Assembly (NCBI GenBank): GCA_003566455.1
Contig: PXDF01000088.1
Span: 1 to 33,918, forward strand
Source of the DNA: Desulfonatronovibrio sp.
GTDB lineage: Bacteria; Desulfobacterota; Desulfovibrionia; Desulfovibrionales; Desulfonatronovibrionaceae
Length of the DNA stretch: 33,918 bases
Reading direction: 5' to 3'
Shown piece after piece: positions 14,982-23,595 of the stretch. The position numbers and the translations under genes are program-made. The notes under the pieces were generated by a model that was given only the letters and a program-made list of their open reading frames with translations, had not been told where the DNA came from and searched no databases. The first letter of the stretch is position 1. Each line of letters starts with the position of its first letter.

Positions 14982-15614
14982 CTAAGGACTGATACTGGTA
15001 AGACAAAGCCATAAGCCCCCAAAAAGGTACCCTCGCTCCCGCAGAATACGCAGATCCTTCCTGGAACTCAACAGGCCCTGCAAACCATAATTCTTCATGA
15101 ACAAGAGATAATTCCGGAAATGCTTTCTCCCTGCCAGCCGTTCAGGTACACAGGCAAGGTAATGCATTACTCTGGGAGCCACTCCTTCCGCTTTTCCATG
15201 ATCAAGAAAGGCCAGAAATCCTGTTGGTTTGACGATGCGAATTGCTTCCCTGATGATCTGATTCTGGGTTTCAGGCTCATGTTCGTGCAGGGCAAGACTG
15301 ATTATGGCCGCGTCAAAATACTTATTTCTTAAGCTGGTGGCTGTTAAATCCTCCTGATAATACTCGATATCCTTCACAGTCTTGTTCCTGGCCCTTTCAA
15401 GCATGGCTGAAGATCTGTCCACGCCGGAAGCATTAATCCCGTGCTCGTGCAGCAAAGCGCATTGTCTCCCGGTCCCGCATCCAAGATCCACGGCCCTGAC
15501 AACCTTTTGCAGGAGCAAAAGCCTGCAGATGTCCCTGCGGATAGAGTCCAGAAAAGGATTCAATATGAGGTCGTATAGGGGAGCTATGCGTTGATAATCA
15601 TCTTCAGATTTCAT
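14982..15614 (-). CDS. Class I SAM-dependent methyltransferase
   Basis: Cytosolic methyltransferase, 210 residues, substrate unknown. Seen: motif I AVDLGCGTG at 41-49 for S-adenosylmethionine, the acidic residue ending strand 2 at Asp66 (GVDRSSAML), motif post-II QEDLTAT near 86-92 and ISLALHEHEP near 105-114; the C-terminal 60 residues are hydrophobic and arginine-rich and not recognised. It overlaps the preceding HAD gene by four bases (15611-15614), suggesting coupled translation. Because bioF lies two genes upstream, BioC was considered, but the protein is short and lacks obvious BioC landmarks. Function beyond the family is open. Confidence 0.8.
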   Translation of the reverse strand: MKSEDDYQRIAPLYDLILNPFLDSIRRDICRLLLLQKVVRAVDLGCGTGRQCALLHEHGINASGVDRSSAMLERARNKTVKDIEYYQEDLTATSLRNKYFDAAIISLALHEHEPETQNQIIREAIRIVKPTGFLAFLDHGKAEGVAPRVMHYLACVPERLAGRKHFRNYLLFMKNYGLQGLLSSRKDLRILRERGYLFGGLWLCLTSISP

Positions 15615-16231
15615 GACAGGCCTGGACAGAATACAGACATGTCTTCAATAAAACTAGCTCTTTCAGTATAATGGATTGTTTTGAGACCTCTTGATCCGGC
15701 CCTTTTGATGTGGGGAAGATGATCATCAATAAAAACAATATCTCCTGGCGCGCAATCAATCCATTGAACCAGATCTTCAAATATTACAGGATCATTTTTA
15801 CTGAGACCAACATGAAAACTGTTGTAAACCCGGTCAAAATATTGAAAAAATTTATCCCGGATATCCAGTTCATCCAGCCAGTTGACCTGATCGCTGAGTA
15901 TAGCGGTCTTGACTCCCCTGCTCCTTAGATCCGACACAACCTGCAGCATCCATGGCCGCAGCTCAAACCTGGACAGAATCTCATTTCGAAGATCCTGATC
16001 GCTCCTGTTTATCCCTGTTTCCCTGCGAAAGGCGTTCCAGAATGTTTCTTCCAGAACATTCCCCACCAGATAGCCGGTGGAGATGATGATTTCTCTGGTG
16101 AGTTCATAAACTTGTCCACCATTAAGGCCTTCCTGTTCTGCTATGGAGTGAAGGCCATTCATGAATCCCTCTTCAGCCAGGACTCCCCCATAATCAAATA
16201 CAGCCCACTTTATCCTACAGTCATTAATCAT
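15611..16231 (-). CDS. HAD-superfamily hydrolase, YihX-like
   Basis: Probable small-molecule phosphatase, 206 residues. HAD motifs: I FDYGGVL with nucleophile Asp13; II ILSDQ near 112-116; III GLSKNDP near 142-148 with the conserved lysine; IV FIDDHLPHI near 168-176. The cap between motifs I and II is the small helical type. Position +2 after the nucleophile is Gly15, where many HADs have the acid/base aspartate; the FDxGG/N variant is normal in the YihX (glucose-1-phosphatase) branch, so activity is not excluded. GGTGA precedes the ATG. It is coupled to the methyltransferase and follows bioF after 105 bases. Confidence 0.82.
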   Translation of the reverse strand: MINDCRIKWAVFDYGGVLAEEGFMNGLHSIAEQEGLNGGQVYELTREIIISTGYLVGNVLEETFWNAFRRETGINRSDQDLRNEILSRFELRPWMLQVVSDLRSRGVKTAILSDQVNWLDELDIRDKFFQYFDRVYNSFHVGLSKNDPVIFEDLVQWIDCAPGDIVFIDDHLPHIKRAGSRGLKTIHYTERASFIEDMSVFCPGLS

Positions 16232-16336
16232 AAATCACCATTTTTTAGTATTATGCAATATAAGTAACTCGAAGTGGTCAATCGTGGATTTTATGTTAAC
16301 CGGTTTTTTTGCGCTTTAGATATCATAATCTGGAGT

Positions 16337-17527
16337 TCAAGAATTCTCAACTCTACTGAAAAGTTCATGATCTCTGGCCATTAAGCTGAAGGCCATCTTT
16401 ATCATTTTTTCTTCGGGCTCGCCCATATCCGCCCGCAGCGACAGGCGGAGCCTTGCAGTGTTCTCAGGAACAGTCGGAGGACGGATAGCGCCTGTGAATA
16501 TTCCATAACCCATCATTTTCTGCCAGACCTTCATTGCCAGACTGCTTTTTCCCAGAATCACCGGGATAATCTGGGTTGAGCTAAGCCCGGTATCAAAGCC
16601 CAGTTCTTTGAGGAAAGTCCTGATTCTTTCTGAAAGTTCCAAAAGAATCCGTCCTGACTGAAGGTTATTCATGATCATTTCCAGAGCAGCAAGATTAGCC
16701 CCGATCACTGCCGGAGGCAGGGCCGTGGAGTAGATAAAAGGCCTGCCTCTGTTAATGATGATATCAATGATATCCTGGCTGGAGGCGATATAGCCTCCAT
16801 AAGAGCCCATGGCCTTGCTGAAGGTTCCCATATGCACATGGATTTCCTTTTCCAGGCCCAAATGATGGGCCAGGCCCCTGCCAAACACGCCAGTGGCATG
16901 AGCTTCATCTACAACCATAAGTACTTGATATTGCTTACATAATTCGACCAGACTTTCCAGGGGGGCCACATCCCCGTCCATGCTGAAAACCGTGTCAGTG
17001 ACCAGAATTTTTGAAGGGCGTTCTCGGAATTTTTCCAGAAGGTACTCCAGGTGGTCTGTGTCCGCGTGACGATACCTGACTTGATGGGATCTGGACAGGA
17101 CTGTGGCGTCAATGATGCTCGCGTGGTTCAACCGGTCAGAAAATACGGTAGTCCCCCGCGCGGCCAGGGAGCCCAGGATACACAGATTTGCCGCGTAGCC
17201 TGATCCGACAACAAGAGCTTTCTGCTGTTTTTTAAATTCAGCCAGAACCTTTTCCAGTTGATCATATATTTGGTAGTTGCCGGATATAAGCCTGGAGGCT
17301 GAGCTTGATGTTCCATAACTTTTTATGGCCTCAATGGAGGCATTCTTCAGACCTTCAGAGTTTGAAAGCCCAAGATAGTTGTTGGAAGCAAGGTTTAGAA
17401 GTTTTTCCTTCTGATATTCAAGATAAAGCTCAGATCCATAGTCCATTAACGGTATTGTCCTGAGACTTCCCGTCCGGGAAAATGAATTCAGAGTCTGGGA
17501 TATTCCGGGCTGTATATTTTGATCCAT
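16337..17527 (-). CDS. bioF: 8-amino-7-oxononanoate synthase
   Basis: PLP enzyme that joins pimeloyl-thioester and alanine to give 8-amino-7-oxononanoate in biotin synthesis. Numbered from the ATG at 17527 (396 residues): LLNLASNNYLGLS near 43-55, the PLP-ring and phosphate residues in VFSMDGD (about 180), DEAHATG with Asp207 and His210, and Schiff-base Lys238 in GTFSKAMGSYGGY. The C-terminal AIRPPTVPENTARLRLSL is diagnostic of BioF rather than 2-amino-3-ketobutyrate ligase. A TTG start at 17578 is open but adds residues without similarity. No other bio gene is in the window, so the supply of pimeloyl-thioester is not shown. Confidence 0.87.
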   Translation of the reverse strand: MDQNIQPGISQTLNSFSRTGSLRTIPLMDYGSELYLEYQKEKLLNLASNNYLGLSNSEGLKNASIEAIKSYGTSSSASRLISGNYQIYDQLEKVLAEFKKQQKALVVGSGYAANLCILGSLAARGTTVFSDRLNHASIIDATVLSRSHQVRYRHADTDHLEYLLEKFRERPSKILVTDTVFSMDGDVAPLESLVELCKQYQVLMVVDEAHATGVFGRGLAHHLGLEKEIHVHMGTFSKAMGSYGGYIASSQDIIDIIINRGRPFIYSTALPPAVIGANLAALEMIMNNLQSGRILLELSERIRTFLKELGFDTGLSSTQIIPVILGKSSLAMKVWQKMMGYGIFTGAIRPPTVPENTARLRLSLRADMGEPEEKMIKMAFSLMARDHELFSRVENS

Positions 17528-17683
17528 GATCTTTAGGGAACTCTTTGCGACATGTGTCGGACTGTAAAATATACCCAAAAAAATTCCGCCAGAAGACAGG
17601 GCTGGGTTGGAAATATCTTGATGTTCAGCTGTAATTTAAAATCCTGACAATGATTCCCAAATGATCCTGACAGGGATTTACGC

Positions 17684-17723
17684 AAAAAAAAACCTCCAAA
17701 GCTGGAAGACTTCAGAGGGTTTA
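17684..17723 (-). terminator. Rho-independent terminator of the tRNA unit
   Basis: On the minus strand AACC(C)UCUGAAG pairs with CUUUGGAGGUU through a bulged C and a few wobble pairs, followed at once by nine Ts. It lies about 70 bases after tRNA-Asp and before bioF, so it ends the tRNA transcript. Confidence 0.7.
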
Positions 17724-17793
17724 ATTTCCATATATAGACTGGCAGCTCAGGCGTTGCTTGACAGCAAATCATAACCTGACCACCTGGTGGTTG

Positions 17794-17870
17794 TGGCGGG
17801 GCCGACGAGACTCGAACTCGCGGCCTCTGGCGTGACAGGCCAGCGTTATAACCGACTTAACTACGGCCCC
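17794..17870 (-). tRNA. tRNA-Asp (anticodon GTC)
   Basis: A 77-base cloverleaf including an encoded CCA end. Acceptor arms GGGGCCG and CGGCCCC pair perfectly, with discriminator G73. D-arm TAGTTAAGTCGGTTA, anticodon loop CTGTCAC giving GTC, variable loop AGGCC and T-arm GCGAG-TTCGAGT-CTCGT are all present. It lies 16 bases after tRNA-Val in the same transcript. Confidence 0.96.
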
Positions 17871-17886
17871 GCATATATGAAAAACA

Positions 17887-17962
17887 TGGTGGGCGGAACA
17901 GGGCTCGAACCTGTGACCCTCGGCTTGTAAGGCCGATGCTCTCCCAACTGAGCTACCCGCCC
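17887..17962 (-). tRNA. tRNA-Val (anticodon TAC)
   Basis: A 76-base cloverleaf with encoded CCA. Acceptor arms GGGCGGG and TCCGCCC (last pair G-U), discriminator A73, D-arm TAGCTCAGTTGGGAGAGC, anticodon loop CTTACAA giving TAC, and T-arm ACAGG-TTCGAGC-CCTGT. First gene of the two-tRNA unit. Confidence 0.96.
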
Positions 17963-17981
17963 CGCATGATGTGGGAATAAG

Positions 17982-18011
17982 ATACTTAAAGATTGTCACG
18001 TAAAATGTCAA
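17982..18011 (-). promoter_or_regulatory. Sigma-70-type promoter for the tRNA-Val/tRNA-Asp unit
   Basis: A perfect TTGACA (18011-18006 on the minus strand) is followed after 17-18 bases by TAAGTAT, a weak -10. The distance of about 20 bases from the -10 to the tRNA-Val 5' end is suitable for a short leader. The -10 match is only about half of consensus. Confidence 0.5.
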
Positions 18012-18018
18012 TTATTTT

Positions 18019-18657
18019 TTAAAACTTTTTAAAAAATTGCTCCAGTTTCAGAATAATAAAAGCAAATATTGATCCCACATCCATGGTTGCGTCAACAATC
18101 ACAAATCTGCTCTGGTTCAGGGATGCCCATGTCAGATAGCCATGTCTGACTTTTTTGTGAAACTCCAGACTTTCAGCTTCAAATCGGCCCTCGGATATGG
18201 TCTGATTTTTTCTGATATTCCTGTTAAGGGCCCGCTTAAGCCCGTTTTCCGCCGGCAGATCCAGCAGGAATGTGATGTCGGGCAAAATACCTTTTACCGC
18301 CAGTTGATTCAACTGGTCCAGAATGCCTGGATCAATCCCTCTCCCGTATCCCTGGTAAGCAATGGTGGAGTCGGTGAACCTGTCGGAAATTACTGTTTTG
18401 CCGGCAATAAGGGATGGGATTATAACGCTGTGCGTGTGTTGAGCCCGGTCCGCAAGATAAAGAAAAAGCTCTGCTTCCTGAGACAGGTCTTGATTTTCCA
18501 CAGACAGGAGAATTCGTCTGAGTTCAAGTCCAAGTCTGCTGCCCCCGGGTTCCATGGTCAAAACGACCTCTTTTCCTTCTTCCTGGAGATAATTTTTTAA
18601 AAGACCCGCCTGAGTGGACTTGCCGCATCCTTCTATGCCTTCAAAGGTAATAAACAA
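18019..18657 (-). CDS. tmk: Thymidylate kinase
   Basis: Phosphorylates dTMP to dTDP in DNA precursor synthesis. 212 residues. P-loop [11 protein letters not shown] at about 4-14, EPGGSRLG near 36-43, the DRF motif [10 protein letters not shown] near 88-97 with dTMP contacts AYQGYGRG near 99-106, and lid arginines in the segment 150-165. The start overlaps the end of the upstream HD-domain gene by 25 bases, so translation is coupled. It ends within ten bases of the tRNA promoter. Confidence 0.95.
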   Translation of the reverse strand: MFITFEGIEGCGKSTQAGLLKNYLQEEGKEVVLTMEPGGSRLGLELRRILLSVENQDLSQEAELFLYLADRAQHTHSVIIPSLIAGKTVISDRFTDSTIAYQGYGRGIDPGILDQLNQLAVKGILPDITFLLDLPAENGLKRALNRNIRKNQTISEGRFEAESLEFHKKVRHGYLTWASLNQSRFVIVDATMDVGSIFAFIILKLEQFFKKF

Positions 18658-19670
18658 GACTTCTCCTTTTTGGCCGGTCTGATTTTTTGGGTTTCAGGTC
18701 TTGGAGTTTTCACCGGCTTGTAAAGATATCTGTTCATGGGTCTATGGTATTCAGACCAGTAATCTTCACCCTCATAATCTTCAGGAGGATTTTTTAAGGC
18801 CTGGTCCAAAGCATTAAGCTTGGCGTCAAGATTGTCGGCGTAGTGCAGCACAAAGGCCTCATGGGTCTTGGGTCTTTTAGGGGAACCGAATTCCAGTTCA
18901 CCGTGATGACTGAGGATAATATGCTTGAGATGCATAATAATTTCAGGAGACAGGTTCTTGGCTCTGCGTAAAAATGGTTCAATCATTTCCAGGCCCAGAA
19001 AGATATGTCCAAACAGTTTGCCCTGGTCAGAATAATCTCTGCTGATTCCGCAGGTGAGTTCCTTTGACTTTCCAAGATCATGCAAAGCAGCGGCCACAAG
19101 AAGGATGTCTTTGTCCAGAACAGGATAAAGCTCTCCTATGGAATCGCATAACCTGCAAACGCTTAGGGTATGTTCCAGAAGTCCGCCGATATAAGCATGA
19201 TGTATGGATTTGCCTCCAGGTGAGCTGATCAGGGCGGTTCTGATCTCCTCCTGCCCCAGGATGCTTTTGTAAAGACGGGTCCAGGGCGGAAAGGCTACCC
19301 TGGCGCGAAGGAAATCCATTAATTTTCTGTAAAGGTCTTCCGGAGGTATTTCTGAAACCGGCAGAAAAAATGTCATATTTATATCGCTGGTTGAAACGAA
19401 CTCAAGAGATTCAATATTGAGCTGAAGCTGATCTCGAAAGCTCTGGGCCACAGCACGGATCTCAACAATCTGCCCGGGTTTGATTTTTTCAAAACTCTGG
19501 CTTAATGGGCTCCAGATCCTGGCCTGGATGCTTCCAGTCTTATCCTGCAGGGTAAGCTGCCAGTAAGGGCCATTCTTGGCATATTCCAGACGGCTTTGAA
19601 TGACGATGAACATGTCTTCAAAATGTTGGCCCTGCCTGATGTCCTTAATATAATATTTTTTTTGCTTCAT
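18633..19670 (-). CDS. OB-fold/HD-domain protein, YhaM-like 3'-5' exoribonuclease
   Basis: 345 residues. Residues about 15-95 make an OB-fold nucleic-acid-binding domain ([20 protein letters not shown] is the typical strand pattern); about 150-290 make an HD hydrolase domain with His167 (LLEHTLSV), His197-Asp198 ([12 protein letters not shown]), [14 protein letters not shown] and [11 protein letters not shown]. This OB-HD arrangement is that of YhaM, a 3'-5' exonuclease acting on RNA and DNA ends; nuclease activity is inferred. The last 35 residues are basic and proline-rich. No clear ribosome site precedes the ATG. Coupled to tmk by a 25-base overlap. Confidence 0.83.
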   Translation of the reverse strand: MKQKKYYIKDIRQGQHFEDMFIVIQSRLEYAKNGPYWQLTLQDKTGSIQARIWSPLSQSFEKIKPGQIVEIRAVAQSFRDQLQLNIESLEFVSTSDINMTFFLPVSEIPPEDLYRKLMDFLRARVAFPPWTRLYKSILGQEEIRTALISSPGGKSIHHAYIGGLLEHTLSVCRLCDSIGELYPVLDKDILLVAAALHDLGKSKELTCGISRDYSDQGKLFGHIFLGLEMIEPFLRRAKNLSPEIIMHLKHIILSHHGELEFGSPKRPKTHEAFVLHYADNLDAKLNALDQALKNPPEDYEGEDYWSEYHRPMNRYLYKPVKTPRPETQKIRPAKKEKSCLLPLKA

Positions 19671-19888
19671 AATGTTGTCAATTGATAAGCCATAAAGTAA
19701 TGGCAGTCTTTGGACATGGAATTGAAAGATTCTTATTATTACTGGAAATCATTTGTTCGGCTGTTTAATAGTATTATTTCCAATGTATAGCAACCAAGAT
19801 TGATCTCTGCTGTTACAGGGCTCATTTTATGATCAACTGTATAATTAATTTGAATCATTATATAATTTAATTCTTAAAAGGAAAAAAT

Positions 19889-20188
19889 ATGGCTAAGAAA
19901 AAGGGACAGACAATTGTCAAAATTTATCAGGATTGGTGCAAAGGATGTGGAATCTGCGTGACATTCTGCCCATCAGGCGTGCTGAGGTTCAACAACCAGG
20001 GCAAGGCTGAGGTGGCACATGAAGAAGAGTGTATAAATTGTGGTTTTTGTGAAGTCCATTGTCCGGACTTTGCTATTCTTGTACAGCCCAAAAATGAAAC
20101 CGGAAGCAGAAAAAACCAGACTGAGAGTATGAAGGTACCTGCTTCTGCTGAGGACAGCATGAACCCAAGTAACGAGGAGATCAGTTAA
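19889..20188 (+). CDS. korD: 2-Oxoacid:ferredoxin oxidoreductase delta subunit (2[4Fe-4S])
   Basis: Ferredoxin-like subunit that passes electrons from the TPP/Fe-S core to free ferredoxin. 99 residues with two [4Fe-4S] sites: CKGCGICVTFCP near 17-28 and CINCGFCEVHCP near 47-58. The last 35 residues are a polar, probably flexible tail. AAAGGA precedes the ATG at a good distance. First gene of a delta-alpha-beta-gamma cluster, an order common in anaerobes; the 218 bases upstream are AT-rich with TATAAT-like hexamers but no secure promoter pair. Confidence 0.9.
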   Translation: MAKKKGQTIVKIYQDWCKGCGICVTFCPSGVLRFNNQGKAEVAHEEECINCGFCEVHCPDFAILVQPKNETGSRKNQTESMKVPASAEDSMNPSNEEIS

Positions 20189-20233
20189 TCCTCTTAAAAT
20201 TACTGGATAATCCCACATTAACCAGGAAACAAC

Positions 20234-21388
20234 ATGGCAAATAAAACTAAAAAGAAAAAGCAGACCGAAATTTTTGCTCTGGGCAATGAAGCGGTAGTTG
20301 AAGGGGCTCTTCTGGCTGGTTGTGACTTTTTCGCCGGCTACCCCATTACACCCTCCACTGAAATCGCCGAAGAGATGGCCAGACGACTTCCCTGTTTGGA
20401 GAGGGGTGTCTTCATTCAGATGGAAGATGAGATCGCAAGTCTTGGAGCAGTTATTGGAGCTTCGCTGGCAGGACGCAAAGCCATGACAGCTACTTCAGGT
20501 CCTGGGTTTTCATTGATGCAGGAACACATAGGGTACGCTTGCATAACTGAAACGCCTCTGGTGCTTGTAAATGTCATGCGCGCCGGACCCAGCACTGGAA
20601 TGCCCACCAGTCCGGCTCAGGCAGATGTGCAACAGGCCAGGTGGGGCACTCATGGCGATCATCCCATTGTTGTGCTTTCAGCGGGAGATGTTCAGGAATG
20701 TCTGGAAATGACTGTGACTGCTTTTAATTTTGCAGAAAAATACCGGACTCCGGTTATTCTTCTTCTGGATGAGGTAACCGCCCACACCAGAGAAAAAATC
20801 ACCATTCCTGATCCTGAAGGCCTGTACATATATTCACGTCTTCTGCCCAGCATGCCTCCGGAATGGTACATGCCATTTGAAGACAATATGCGGGGAGTAT
20901 CGGCCATGCCGCCTCTGGGTTCAGGATACAGGTATCATGTGACCGGTCTGACACACGATGATCATGGTTATCCGACATCAAAGCCCAAAGAGGTGGAAAG
21001 TTTCATTAACAGGCTTTTCAGAAAAATTGATCAGTTCTTTTATGACATTCAGATAGTTGACGAAATTCAATGTGGCGACGCTGATACCTGCATTATTGCC
21101 TACGGATGTGTGGGCAGATCCGCTGAACTGGCCGTACAAATGGCAAGGGAACGTGGAGAAAAGGTGGGACTGCTCAAGCTCAAAACCCTTTTCCCTTTTC
21201 CAAGACCAGTTGTGGAAAAAATGTTGAGACAATGTTCTTCTGTTCTGGTGCCTGAAATGAACATGGGCCAGATTTCCCGTGAAGTTAAAAGGGTTAATAA
21301 CGGTCTGAGCAAGGTCAACACCCTGAACAGAATCGACGGACAAATTATCACCCCCGGCGAAATCCTCAAAAAATTACTGAAAGGTTAA
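20234..21388 (+). CDS. korA: 2-Oxoacid:ferredoxin oxidoreductase alpha subunit
   Basis: Alpha subunit of the oxygen-sensitive enzyme that oxidises a 2-oxoacid (most likely 2-oxoglutarate) with CoA to acyl-CoA, CO2 and reduced ferredoxin. 384 residues. Seen: GNEAVVEGALLAGCDFFAGY and PITPSTEIAEEMA near 17-50, ATSGPGFSLMQEH near 87-99, STGMPTSPAQADVQQARWG near 122-140 and GCVGRSAELAV near 290-300. The TSPAQ(A/S)D pattern is that of KorA/VorB-type proteins. Preceded by AGGAAA and 45 bases after korD. Substrate choice between 2-oxoglutarate and branched 2-oxoacids cannot be settled from sequence. Confidence 0.9.
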   Translation: MANKTKKKKQTEIFALGNEAVVEGALLAGCDFFAGYPITPSTEIAEEMARRLPCLERGVFIQMEDEIASLGAVIGASLAGRKAMTATSGPGFSLMQEHIGYACITETPLVLVNVMRAGPSTGMPTSPAQADVQQARWGTHGDHPIVVLSAGDVQECLEMTVTAFNFAEKYRTPVILLLDEVTAHTREKITIPDPEGLYIYSRLLPSMPPEWYMPFEDNMRGVSAMPPLGSGYRYHVTGLTHDDHGYPTSKPKEVESFINRLFRKIDQFFYDIQIVDEIQCGDADTCIIAYGCVGRSAELAVQMARERGEKVGLLKLKTLFPFPRPVVEKMLRQCSSVLVPEMNMGQISREVKRVNNGLSKVNTLNRIDGQIITPGEILKKLLKG

Positions 21389-21391
21389 GTT

Positions 21392-22225
21392 ATGGCAAAA
21401 GTAACCCAATTAATTCATAATTATCTGCGGCATACCAAAAAATTTCCTCATGTCTTCTGTCCTGGATGCGGTCATGGAATAGTTTTGGGCTCTCTTATAA
21501 GAAGCGTTCACGCCCAGGGCATACCCAAAGATGATATTGTTCTGGTAGCCGGCATTGGCTGCTCAGGAAGAATCCCGGTTTACGTGGACTTCAATACCGT
21601 TCATACCACTCACGGTCGGGCTCTGACCTTTGCTACAGGAATAAAGCTGGCCAATCCCAAGCTCAAGGTTATCGTAATCATGGGCGACGGAGACGCCATG
21701 TCCATTGGCGGAAATCATCTCATGCATTCTGCCAGAAGAAATATCGGGCTTACCGCGCTTGTTCTTAACAACCATATCTATGGCATGACCGGGGGACAAA
21801 GCTCCTCCACTACACCTTTTGGATGTTATTCCACAACCACTCCCTTTGGACAGATGGAAAAAGAATTTGATATCGCCGAGATTACAAAAGCTTGCGGAGC
21901 CAATTTTGTAGCCAGGGCCACTGTCATGCAGGCAAACCTTATGGACAGATTGATCTCCACGGCCCTGATCAATCCCGGCTTCAATCTGGTGGAGGTTATT
22001 ACACCCTGTCATACCCAGTTTGGTCGCAAAAATAAATACAAAACTACTGTGGATATGTATAAGTGGCTGAAAAAGAACGCGACGCCCATTGAAAAATACG
22101 TGGACATGCCCCCGGAGAAAAAGAAAGAAGTTGTTTCCACCGGTGTCTTTTCCCACAAGGACTGTGCCGGTCTTGAAGAAAGGTACGCTCAAATGCGCCA
22201 GAATCTTAATGGAGGTGCCGCATGA
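21392..22225 (+). CDS. korB: 2-Oxoacid:ferredoxin oxidoreductase beta subunit (TPP-binding)
   Basis: Beta subunit that binds thiamine diphosphate. 277 residues. Seen: HVFCPGCGHGIVLGSL near 21-36, AGIGCSGRIPVYVDF near 53-67, the TPP/Mg motif MGDGDAMSIGGNH near 97-109, and NNHIYGMTGGQSSSTTPFG near 126-144. These are diagnostic for the KorB/PorB family. It begins three bases after korA and its stop overlaps korC by four bases, so the subunits are produced together. Confidence 0.93.
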   Translation: MAKVTQLIHNYLRHTKKFPHVFCPGCGHGIVLGSLIRSVHAQGIPKDDIVLVAGIGCSGRIPVYVDFNTVHTTHGRALTFATGIKLANPKLKVIVIMGDGDAMSIGGNHLMHSARRNIGLTALVLNNHIYGMTGGQSSSTTPFGCYSTTTPFGQMEKEFDIAEITKACGANFVARATVMQANLMDRLISTALINPGFNLVEVITPCHTQFGRKNKYKTTVDMYKWLKKNATPIEKYVDMPPEKKKEVVSTGVFSHKDCAGLEERYAQMRQNLNGGAA

Positions 22226-22803
22226 GCAAAGACATGCCACTGAACAGGTTTGAAATTCGCCTTTCAGGTCTTGGAGGTCAGGGAATAATTACTCTGGGTA
22301 AAATCATGGGACAGGCTCTGGCCTTGGATCATGGCTACTACGTGACCCAGACTCAGAGTTACGGCCCTGAGGCCAGAGGCGGGGCCAGCAGAAGCGATTT
22401 GGTCATCAGCTCATCCCCCATCAGTTACCCCAAAACAATCAGCCTTGACCTGCTTGTAGCCCTGAGCCAGGAGGCGTGTAATAAGTTTTTTACCAATCTC
22501 AAAGCAGGCGGTTTCCTGGTTGTTGATACCTCCATGGTGGCTCAGACTCCGACCAATATATTCCTGGGCCTTCCCTTGACTGACATGGCCAGAAAAATCG
22601 GACTTGTTCAAACCGCCAACATAGTGACCCTTGGTGCCCTGACCCACTTTCTGCCCTTTATGAGAGCGGCATCGGTTCGCAAAAGTCTCAAGAGCATTCT
22701 GCCCTCCAAAATTATCGACATCAATATCAAGGCGTTCAACGCCGGTTTTAACGCGGCCAAAAAAGAATATCCGGACGCACCTGAAAAATGGACATCCTCC
22801 TGA
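22222..22803 (+). CDS. korC: 2-Oxoacid:ferredoxin oxidoreductase gamma subunit
   Basis: Gamma subunit (CoA-site domain) of the Kor complex, 193 residues. Seen: RLSGLGGQGIITLGKIMGQA near 11-30, QTQSYGPEARGGASRSDLVIS near 42-62 and TANIVTLGALTHF near 132-144, all typical of the pyruvate/ketoisovalerate oxidoreductase gamma family. A strong GGAGGT site lies inside the end of korB. The stop lies 16 bases inside surE, so surE is coupled to the Kor operon. Confidence 0.93.
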   Translation: MSKDMPLNRFEIRLSGLGGQGIITLGKIMGQALALDHGYYVTQTQSYGPEARGGASRSDLVISSSPISYPKTISLDLLVALSQEACNKFFTNLKAGGFLVVDTSMVAQTPTNIFLGLPLTDMARKIGLVQTANIVTLGALTHFLPFMRAASVRKSLKSILPSKIIDINIKAFNAGFNAAKKEYPDAPEKWTSS

Positions 22804-23564
22804 CAAATGACGACGGCATCCATGCCCAGGGAATCAAGTCTCTCTACAGGGAGCTGAAGAATTCCGGACATAATGTGCTGGTTGTGGCTCCACTGAACGA
22901 GCAGAGCGCTGTGGGTCATTCCTTGACCATTTTCTCTCCCCTTAGGGTGAAAGAAATCCGGGAGGACGGCTTCAGGGGACTGGCCCTTTCAGGCACGCCG
23001 GTGGATTGCGTTAAATGGGCAGTAAGTTCTCATCTGGAAAAAATTCCTGACCTGGTGCTGTCCGGAATCAACAGCGGAGCCAATGTGGGCATAGATGTCC
23101 TTTATTCGGGTACGGTATCCGCGGCCACTGAAGGAGCCCTGGCTGGAATACCTTCACTTGCGGTATCAATTGACGATTTCAGACCTCGGAATTTTTCAGC
23201 TCAGGCTCAATGGGTGGCCCGTTTTATCGAAAGATTTTCATGGTCTCAACTGCCCTCAAACAATGTGCTGAACATTAATTTTCCAGCCTGTGAAGTAGAG
23301 ATGATCAAAGGGGTTAAGGTTTGTTCCCAGACCAATGTGGTATACAAAGATCGCTATAATTGCCGCGAAGATCCCAGGGGCAGACCATATTACTGGCTGG
23401 GAGGAGAAATCCCCATGGATAAGGTCGCCCCTGACACAGACAGGGCTCTGTTGAGCGAGGGCTATATTACCCTGACCCCGCTGCGGTTTGATCTGACAAA
23501 CTTTGATGTCATGCATGAGTTGCAAGAAATAATTCTATCAGTTAGTATAAATATTAAACGCTGA
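22788..23564 (+). CDS. surE: 5'-Nucleotidase SurE
   Basis: Metal-dependent nucleoside monophosphatase of the SurE family, a stationary-phase survival protein. 258 residues. The N-terminal LLTNDDG (Asp8, Asp9) with PLNEQSAVGHSLT near 36-48 and SGINSGANVGIDVLYSGTV near 91-109 are the SurE metal and phosphate sites. Overlaps korC by 16 bases; no strong ribosome site is seen, in keeping with coupled translation. Its presence between kor and glycolytic genes is arrangement; no shared pathway is implied. Confidence 0.94.
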   Translation: MDILLTNDDGIHAQGIKSLYRELKNSGHNVLVVAPLNEQSAVGHSLTIFSPLRVKEIREDGFRGLALSGTPVDCVKWAVSSHLEKIPDLVLSGINSGANVGIDVLYSGTVSAATEGALAGIPSLAVSIDDFRPRNFSAQAQWVARFIERFSWSQLPSNNVLNINFPACEVEMIKGVKVCSQTNVVYKDRYNCREDPRGRPYYWLGGEIPMDKVAPDTDRALLSEGYITLTPLRFDLTNFDVMHELQEIILSVSINIKR

Positions 23565-23595
23565 ACTTTGAACTCTTAAGCTGCAAGGAGGCCTC

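Noticed and set aside
14982-15614. Methyltransferase as BioC
   Set aside because: It is only 210 residues and has just the general SAM motifs; proximity to bioF is the only support.
15611-16231. HAD protein as catalytically dead because of Gly15
   Set aside because: FDxGG/N variants are normal in the YihX branch, which has phosphatase activity.
17528-17578. TTG start of bioF at 17578
   Set aside because: No ribosome site and no family similarity in the additional 17 residues.
17794-17962. tRNA pair as an attachment site for a mobile element
   Set aside because: No integrase, no direct repeat of a tRNA end and no foreign-looking genes nearby.
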